Positions 58,516 to 64,000 of a DNA stretch of 64,000 nucleotides are shown here, piece by piece. Position numbers and translations under genes: made by a program. Under the pieces are notes generated by a model. That model was given only the letters and a program-made list of their open reading frames with translations, was not told where the DNA came from and ran no database searches. Origin of the DNA: Malurus cyaneus samueli (lineage: Eukaryota; Chordata; Aves; Passeriformes; Maluridae). The stretch is from contig CM019218.1 of the NCBI GenBank assembly GCA_009741485.1, positions 51,431,600-51,495,599 of the forward strand, given 5' to 3'. Position 1 is the stretch's first letter. Each line of letters begins with the position of its first letter.

Positions 58516-61500
58516 CTGGGGAGGGGACAGAAATGACCATGGTGGCACTGGAGGGCCAGCAGGGATCGAGACCCAACCCCTTCCAGAAGGAGCCACGTGC
58601 CCAAGGAGCCCCCAAATGCGCTGCTCGGCCCCAGGAGGTCTCACCTGTTTGTTCATGAGCACGTAGATGATGGGGTTGTAGAGGGAGGAGCTCTTGGAGA
58701 AGAAGGCAGGCACTGCCATCAGCGTGGCTGTGAAGTCGGCGCCCTTGTTGGTGAAGATCCAGAACGCCACCACGGCGTAGGGCGTCCAGGCCAGCATGAA
58801 GCCCAGCACCATCAGGATCACCATCCGCGTCACCTCCTTCTCCGCCTTCTGGGTCGTGGCCGATTCCTGCTGCTGGGCAGCTGCCTGTGGGCAGAGAGAG
58901 TGGTGAGGGGCACTGCCCACCCCTGGCTCATGACCCCCGAGTCACCCACCCCATTCCATCAGTCCCCTCCGGCCGTTACCTCCCGGACTTTGCAAACGAG
59001 GCGCCCGTAGGAGAAGAAGATGATGATGACGGGGATGACGAAGTGGATGACGAACATGTAGAGCACGTAGGACTCGTTGTGGAAGTCGGGGTTGTGGGTG
59101 TAGTAGTCGGGCCCGCAGGAGCACTGCATCCCCTCCGGGATGTACCTGGTGGGGAGAAAGGTCGGGATCTTCACCAGGATTCACCTTGGGGATGACAGGG
59201 ATGGAATTCGCTGAGGATGGGGGGTGCTGGAAGGGTGGCACGTGTGGTTTGGGTGAGCTCAGGCATGCAGTGGAACTCCCTCCCTGCCACGGGAATAGGA
59301 TATTCATTTCCTCTCTCCAAGGCTGAGCACTTCCCTGCTGGGATGGACGGACCCAGGTGGGATTCCAGGTGCTGCTGGGAACGCTCAGACTCACCTGGAC
59401 CATCCGAAGAGCGGTGGGGCAGCGCAGGAAATGGCCATGACCCAGGTGAAGACGATGCCCATGATGGCGTGGCTGGCCGAGAAGCGGAAGTTGCCCATGG
59501 GCTTGCAGATGACGATGTAGCGCTCGATGGCCAGGACAACCAGGGACCACAGGGCGACCTGGCCTGTGGGGAGGAGAGGGAGAGCCCACGGAGCTGTCAG
59601 AGCTCCTCTGGGCTTCACTGTCCCTTCATGGATCCAGAGGGGAGCAGAGGGAGCTGGGGAGCAGCGTGGGATAAGCAGCATCCCCCCTAAATAACTGGGA
59701 ATTCTCCATCCGTAGTGTGAAAAAAGCTCTGGGAGCTGAGGGGGTGCTGGGGGCAGAGGAGGGGTCACCGTGGGGTTTTTAACAAAGGAAGAATCACGGG
59801 GGTGAATCCCACCTGGGCGTGGGGAAGCACAATTCCCAGCACTGCTGCCAGATGCCTCCAAACCTGTTGATCCCTCGAAATGTGCATTTCAGGAGTTTTC
59901 TGCTGGCGCTGGATCGGGGAGGGGGAGGCGTGGAGAGCGGGGGCTGTGTGGGTGGGCAAACGTGCACATGTATTTATGAGGGATAATTAAACTTCAGGCG
60001 ATTTGGGAGCGTTTAGTCGGTGCTGTAAGCCTGCTAATGCCCCCAGCTGTGATAAGCTGCTGATAACGACACCCTGCGCTGGGATTCGCTGGGGACCTGC
60101 TGCTCCTTTCCCATCCAGATTCCTTCCCCGGAAACAGGAGCAGCCTCCTCCTCCTCCCCTGAGAGGTACAAACACCGAAATGGCAAAACAACGCTGCCCA
60201 AGGCTCGCTGAGCAGGGATGGGGCAGATTTTCTGACCCCAAAACCAAGCCTTTCCTTGTTCCTTGACTTGGATCAGGGCGTTCAACTGTGCCTTTGGCAG
60301 AATATTTGTATTTTTTAAATGTGTATTTTAAGAGCAGCATCACTGTGGGAAACAGCCCCATTTAGGGGAAGGAAGGCAAAGTGTTTGTGGTGGTTGTGGA
60401 TCTCTAAAACAAGGGCTGCTGGCTGTCAGATCCGTCCCGAGGTGTGGCGTGGGCAGGGCTGGCTGTGTGGGCACAGGGAGTGAATTCTCCCTGTTTTTCC
60501 ACAAGGCAAAGCGTTGGCGGCTCTCCTGCCCCTGTGAAATGCCTTAAGGAAAATTCCAAGGGCACCCAAATTTGGACAGATCTGAGCCATCCCCACGGAG
60601 CCTGGGAATCACCCTGGATCCTTTCGCCCCTGGATAAGCTCCGAGCCCTCTTGTATCTCTGTGCCTGCAGCTCTTCCTTGGGTTTCCTTCCTGGGGGATT
60701 TCTCTTCCCCTTCTAAACCCTCCATTTCCCCAAAAAGGGAAGCCTTTGGGCAATGAAACAATCATGGAATCACTAAGATTGGAAAAAGACCTCTGAGATG
60801 ATCAAGCCCAAGCCTGTGCTTGGCCCAAGCCGCTTGGCGTTGATTCAGGAACACGCTGTGGTCATCCCTGGCAGGTCTCTGATAACCACTAGTGACCAGT
60901 ACGGCCAGGTGACCCCAGCCTGGATTTGCCAACGAGTCTCCCTTCCTTTCCCTGCCACAATGATGTGGAGACTTCTTGCTGTCAAGATCAAACACGCCAA
61001 AATCTGCTTTTTCCCCATGAAAGTGGGGAGCAGGGTGCAGGGCGAGCCCCACGCAAGGGAGAACAATGCTGCACACCCCAACAGCGCCACGAAGGGATGG
61101 AACCAGACTCCCAAAGCTGTGGAGAAGAAAGTCCCAAGCCCTTTATCCCCAACCCTTACCTCCCAGCGTGGCAAAGAACCCCTCCACGGCACAGCCAATG
61201 GGCCCGAAGACGAAGTAGCCATTCCAGGCGGTGTAGAAGGTGACGGTGAAGCCGAAGCAGGCCATGCACAGGTCAGCCACCGCCAGGTTGACCAGGATGT
61301 AGTTGAGCGGCTGCCGGAGCTTCTTGTGCTTGAAGGTGACCAGGAGGGTGAGGAAGTTGATGGGGAAGCCGGTGGAGATGAGGAAGAAGATGTAGCAGCA
61401 GACGACGCGGTATTTCCAGGGCTCGGCCAGGTAGTACTGCGGGTACTCGAAGGGGCTCCGCACCACCCCGGTCTTGTTGGACATAGGCACGTAGAAATTG

Positions 61501-61520
61501 ATCCCCTCCGTCCCGTTCAT
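58384..61520 (-). CDS. RH2: RH2 green-sensitive cone opsin, complete five-exon gene
   Basis: Encodes a cone visual pigment: a seven-transmembrane GPCR of the photoreceptor outer segment that binds 11-cis-retinal and activates cone transducin. Joined coding exons are 61520-61160, 59563-59395, 59145-58980, 58884-58645 and 58515-58384, lengths 361, 169, 166, 240 and 132 nt. The total of 1068 nt gives 355 residues plus TAG. All introns are GT-AG. Visible residues in bovine rhodopsin numbering: N-glycosylation sites N2 and N15, D83, C110 and C187 (disulfide), counterion E113, Q122, ERY at 134-136, E181, F261, W265, A292, retinal-binding K296, NPxxY at 302-306, a CC palmitoylation pair, and a Ser/Thr-rich tail ending VSPA. 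Q122 (not E122) and the tail separate RH2 from rod rhodopsin. Length and exon sizes match the family. No frameshift or premature stop is seen. In chicken the same gene is also listed as a medium-wave opsin. RH2 identity is very secure. Confidence 0.97.
58645..58884 (-). CDS. RH2: RH2 exon 4
   Basis: 240 nt, residues 233-312. It begins with the AAAQQQ stretch of loop 3 and holds TM6 (F261, W265, Y268), A292, the Schiff-base lysine K296 in FFSK, and NPIIY at 302-306. The donor GTGAGA follows at 58644. The size matches exon 4 of vertebrate rhodopsin-class genes. Confidence 0.96.
58980..59145 (-). CDS. RH2: RH2 exon 3
   Basis: 166 nt, ending on a complete codon (Glu232). It contains E181, the CSC motif with C187, an NES sequon at 200-202, TM5 and most of intracellular loop 3. 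The donor is GTAACG. Intron 3 that follows is only 95 bp (58885-58979). Confidence 0.96.
59395..59563 (-). CDS. RH2: RH2 exon 2
   Basis: 169 nt. The acceptor is ...CCCACAG and the donor GTGAGT. It completes Gly121 and opens with Q122, the residue typical of RH2 pigments. It carries ERY at 134-136 (G-protein coupling), intracellular loop 2, TM4 and the start of extracellular loop 2 up to codon 177, which is split across intron 2. The size equals that of vertebrate rhodopsin exon 2. Confidence 0.96.
60751..60960 (-). mobile_element. CR1-like LINE 3'-end fragment in RH2 intron 1
   Basis: On the plus strand the stretch contains AATCATGGAATCAC, then a TTGGAAAAAGACCTC-type segment and GATGATCAAG. 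This is the reverse complement of the conserved tail of avian CR1 elements, including a decayed ATTCTATG-type terminal repeat. The element therefore lies in the same orientation as RH2. It is short and 5'-truncated, as most CR1 copies are. The right boundary is uncertain. Confidence 0.6.
61160..61520 (-). CDS. RH2: RH2 exon 1 (coding part)
   Basis: Codes for residues 1-120 plus the first base of codon 121: extracellular N-terminus, TM1, TM2 and the start of TM3. The ATG at 61520 lies in a favourable context (A at -3, A at +4) and begins the family-typical MNGTEG. A longer open frame continues upstream to 61553 but has no ATG there. The donor GTAAGG follows at 61159. D83 lies in TM2 next to an unusual-looking Cys85; C110 and E113 are at the exon end. 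Confidence 0.97.
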
Positions 61521-61743
61521 CCTGCCCTGCGCTGCCGGAGGGGTTTTCCGCAATTAACCGCGTTTCAGCCCCGATTAATTAAAAAAAGGGACGCCCCACC
61601 CCCTCCCAAAAATGAGCAGTGAGAGGATCCCCCTCGGAAGTAAAAAATGAACGGGTTGTGAGGAGCAGCGGAAGGTGAGGGGATGGAGGTGGTGCCCTGC
61701 CCTGCGCCGTGCCGGGGGCTGGCGGTGCCGCGCCCCGGGGTGG

Positions 61744-61750
61744 TTTTATA
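61744..61750 (-). promoter_or_regulatory. RH2: Probable RH2 TATA box
   Basis: TATAAAA read on the minus strand, 224-230 bases before the RH2 ATG and inside a GC-rich stretch. If used, transcription would start near 61715 and the 5' UTR would be roughly 195 bases. An ATTAATTAA homeodomain-type motif lies in that leader (about 61574-61582), and another TAAT-rich patch lies near 61891-61900. Photoreceptor genes are typically driven by CRX/OTX-type factors, but these sites are only motif matches. Confidence 0.6.
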
Positions 61751-61850
61751 CCCTCCGGCCTCCTCCGGGGAGGGGGGAGGCTGATGAGGGGCTCGGCTAA
61801 CTTTGTGTGACAAGGGCAACGGGATTGAGAGGGGTTGATGGTTTAAGCAC

Positions 61851-64000
61851 CCTCTAAGCAGCCGGTTGGCCCCAAAACCTGCATTAAAGCGTATTAATTG
61901 CCATTAAGTGTTTAATGTTGTTTGAGGTGTTGGGGGGAGGAAGGGATGGGCTGGGGAAGAGGGGCAAAGGTGGGAGGAGCAGTGGGGACTTTGGGAGGGG
62001 CCGCTGTGGAAATGGGGCAGTGCTGGGGTTCACGGTGTGTCACAGGCTTTGAGGTGTCCCTGGGTGGCTGAAGGACCCCGTGAGACCACCTGGGGACTGA
62101 GGAGTGGCCAGCTTTGTCCCACTGACCTTGGGGAGGTCACTCGAGGGGGACTGGACTGAGCTCTGTGGGTCTGAGCTGTTGGCTGGGCTGTGTGTCCGGT
62201 GTCTGGTTCGGTGTGGAGCCACTGGTGTCCCCATCCCAGAGCAAATCCGGGCTCTGCTGACATGGCCAAGGGTCTGGAACTGGGTTGAGGTAGGAGAAGA
62301 AACTGCTTCCCATCCCAAAGTTGATAATTCTTTGGTAAATGCAGGGTTTTGGGGCAGGGCTCTTGGTTCTGTGACCCTGATCACACCGCTAGTTGTTCCA
62401 TGGGTCAAAGGATGGCAGAAATGTCCTGAACCCGCTCCATAGAGTGCAGAGAGACCAGTCCAGCCTGGCAGAGCAGGAGGGATGGAAGGAAGGTTCTCCC
62501 AGGCTCTCAGCACAGTGTGGGATCCCCATCCCAGCACACACAACCCCGGGAAACCCTTCCCAGCAGGGCCAACACCAGCTTGGAGCACCAACTCTCCATC
62601 TCATCCAAGTTCTTCTTCCCCAATTCTTCCTTCTGGGTCATGGGTGCTCCTTCTCCAGGGGTCCTGCCTAAGGCGCCTTAGGGAAGCTCTTCCCTTAATC
62701 CCGAGGATGTGGGGCGTTAAGGGAGCTGATCGGATAACGAGGTAAGCTGGACCTCCTCCTCCTCCTCCTCCTCGCTGCCCTCCCCAAGACACAGCCCATG
62801 GAAAAAGTCACCGCTGTCCCGTGCCATGAATGAGGTCCCCTGCACTCCTGGAACGCCTCCGAGGATGGGAGCGGAAGGCTAAGGGGTGTTGGGATGGGTG
62901 GTGTCCTAATCCCTGATCCGCCTGCGGGGATCCAGCGGGAACAAAAGTAGGACATGGTGGAGGGAAGTGGGTCAGGCCAGCCTCAGGTGCCCCGGGATGA
63001 GGGGTGGATGCGCCTTTTGGGATCATTGCACCACCAGGCATGAAATTCTCAGTCCAGGTCTACCTTGACGGGATGAGTGGAAAGTGGAGAGGTCCCCAGA
63101 CCTTATCTCTCACAAAGCTTTCCCTGCAGGAATTTCCTGCCTCTCCTGGCCAGAGCCAGGCTCCCTGATCTACCAAAATCTGGCACATTTTTACAGAATT
63201 CAAATATCAGAGGAAATCTCAGAAATTCTAATCCACAAAACCAGCTGTGCATCCACCTCAATTCCAGTGTGTCCCTCTCAACTCCCATGGCAGAAAGCAA
63301 CTCCCTCCAGCTCAGATATCTCACTGTGGTGGCCCACCTTCAAAAGAGCAATTCTTCAGCAATTCTTCAGCAGCATCCCAAAGCTCTGGTGCTTCCCCAA
63401 GATGTTGCATGTGGGAATCCCATGGGTAACCCATGGGAAAGCTCATTGTCACCCCCATCCCATCTGGCACCCCTTTGTGGTGTCCTGCCCTCCCTTGAGA
63501 ATTGAGGGTGGTGCAAAGGAGGCTGTGAGGGAGGAGGGACACTGAGTTGGGGTGTTGGGGGAACACTCAGCCACACTTTTTGGGAGAGGGACCTTTCCTG
63601 GCTCATCTGATCCTCCCCACTCGCCCTGGGAACTGAGTGTGGAGATTTGGCTTCATTTGTGGTCCCCATTTCACAGGGACAGCTGGACCAAGAGGGCTTT
63701 CAACTGACCATCAATGAGACCTGGACCAGGACCTTCCCCTTTTTTGGGAGCTGCTGTGGAGCAGAGTCACCTGTGTGTGTCCCTGCCCTGCTGCCCTCAT
63801 GTCCCCTTGGGTCACTGTCCCCAGGCCTGACCTCCGGGCAGGTCAGCACAGCCGGAGCAATGGCCAAGGCCTCGAATAAACCCCGAGCAGGGAAATGACA
63901 CCAGCGAGGGTGGTTGGTCCCTCCAGGACGTGTCCTGAATGCAACCTCAGCTTCTGCTGCAGCCCTGTCACAGAGATGCCTCTAATTTGGTGTCTCTTAG
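61851..64000. other. RH2 5' flank, no gene recognised
   Basis: GC-rich single-copy-looking sequence. I see no conserved exon. A TAATCC bicoid/CRX-type core occurs on the plus strand at about 62907-62912, a short CTC triplet run at 62753-62774, and a few short open frames with no recognisable product. Distal RH2 regulatory DNA could lie here. Confidence 0.5.

Noticed and set aside
58384..61520. Rod rhodopsin (RHO) as the identity of the opsin
   Set aside because: Residue 122 is Gln rather than Glu, the protein is 355 rather than about 351 residues, and the C-terminal tail is of RH2 type.
60798..61622. 274-codon plus-strand frame overlapping RH2 exon 1
   Set aside because: It is the antisense shadow of the opsin exon; its acidic Glu/Val/Gly-rich peptide matches no family and runs through an intron.

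Overview
This window is vertebrate nuclear DNA, almost certainly from a bird. The evidence is a complete RH2 (green-sensitive) cone opsin gene with the vertebrate five-exon layout, a CR1 LINE 3' end, an avian-type endogenous retroviral LTR, and GC-rich, minisatellite-dense sequence like that of avian microchromosomes. There is no operon-like organisation and I see no bacterial or organellar gene. The only protein-coding gene I can support is RH2 on the minus strand: start codon at 61520, stop at 58384, 355 residues, five exons with canonical splice sites. It has a TATA box at 61744-61750 and a candidate poly(A) signal near 57528-57533.

Layout. 1-18.27 kb: GC-rich, non-coding, dominated by minisatellites. 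It holds two direct duplications (about 4.29-6.37 kb repeated at 6.81-8.78 kb; about 9.63-13.17 kb repeated at 14.79-18.27 kb) and a short inverted copy (4.09-4.30 kb against 6.38-6.59 kb). 18.28-30.24 kb: a block of strikingly different, AT-rich composition with no recognisable gene. It contains a CR1 fragment, an LTR and a CpG-rich segment of unknown origin. 30.24-35.5 kb: GC-rich non-coding sequence ending in a 1.2-kb minisatellite. 35.5-55.15 kb: a mosaic of duplicated blocks. Block A (35.54-38.23 kb) recurs inverted at 42.81-45.46 kb. The adjoining block (38.23-39.68 kb) recurs directly at 50.41-51.86 kb. Block B is an inverted pair (45.48-49.65 kb against 51.87-55.15 kb), and a 25-N gap sits at 45456-45480. 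55.15-57.5 kb: non-coding, with a CR1 fragment and a 12-bp minisatellite. 57.5-61.8 kb: RH2. 61.8-64 kb: 5' flank of RH2, no other gene seen.

Inside the duplicated GC-rich blocks are short AT-rich islands full of homeodomain-like, octamer, MEF2 and GATA-type motifs, preserved between copies. I interpret them as candidate conserved non-coding regulatory elements. One copy in the 9.6/14.8-kb pair is systematically short by one base in G and other homopolymer runs. With the gap and single N, this suggests that much of the duplication may be uncollapsed haplotypes or poorly polished long reads rather than biology. Nearly all long open frames outside RH2 run through minisatellites, or antisense to RH2, and are not genes.
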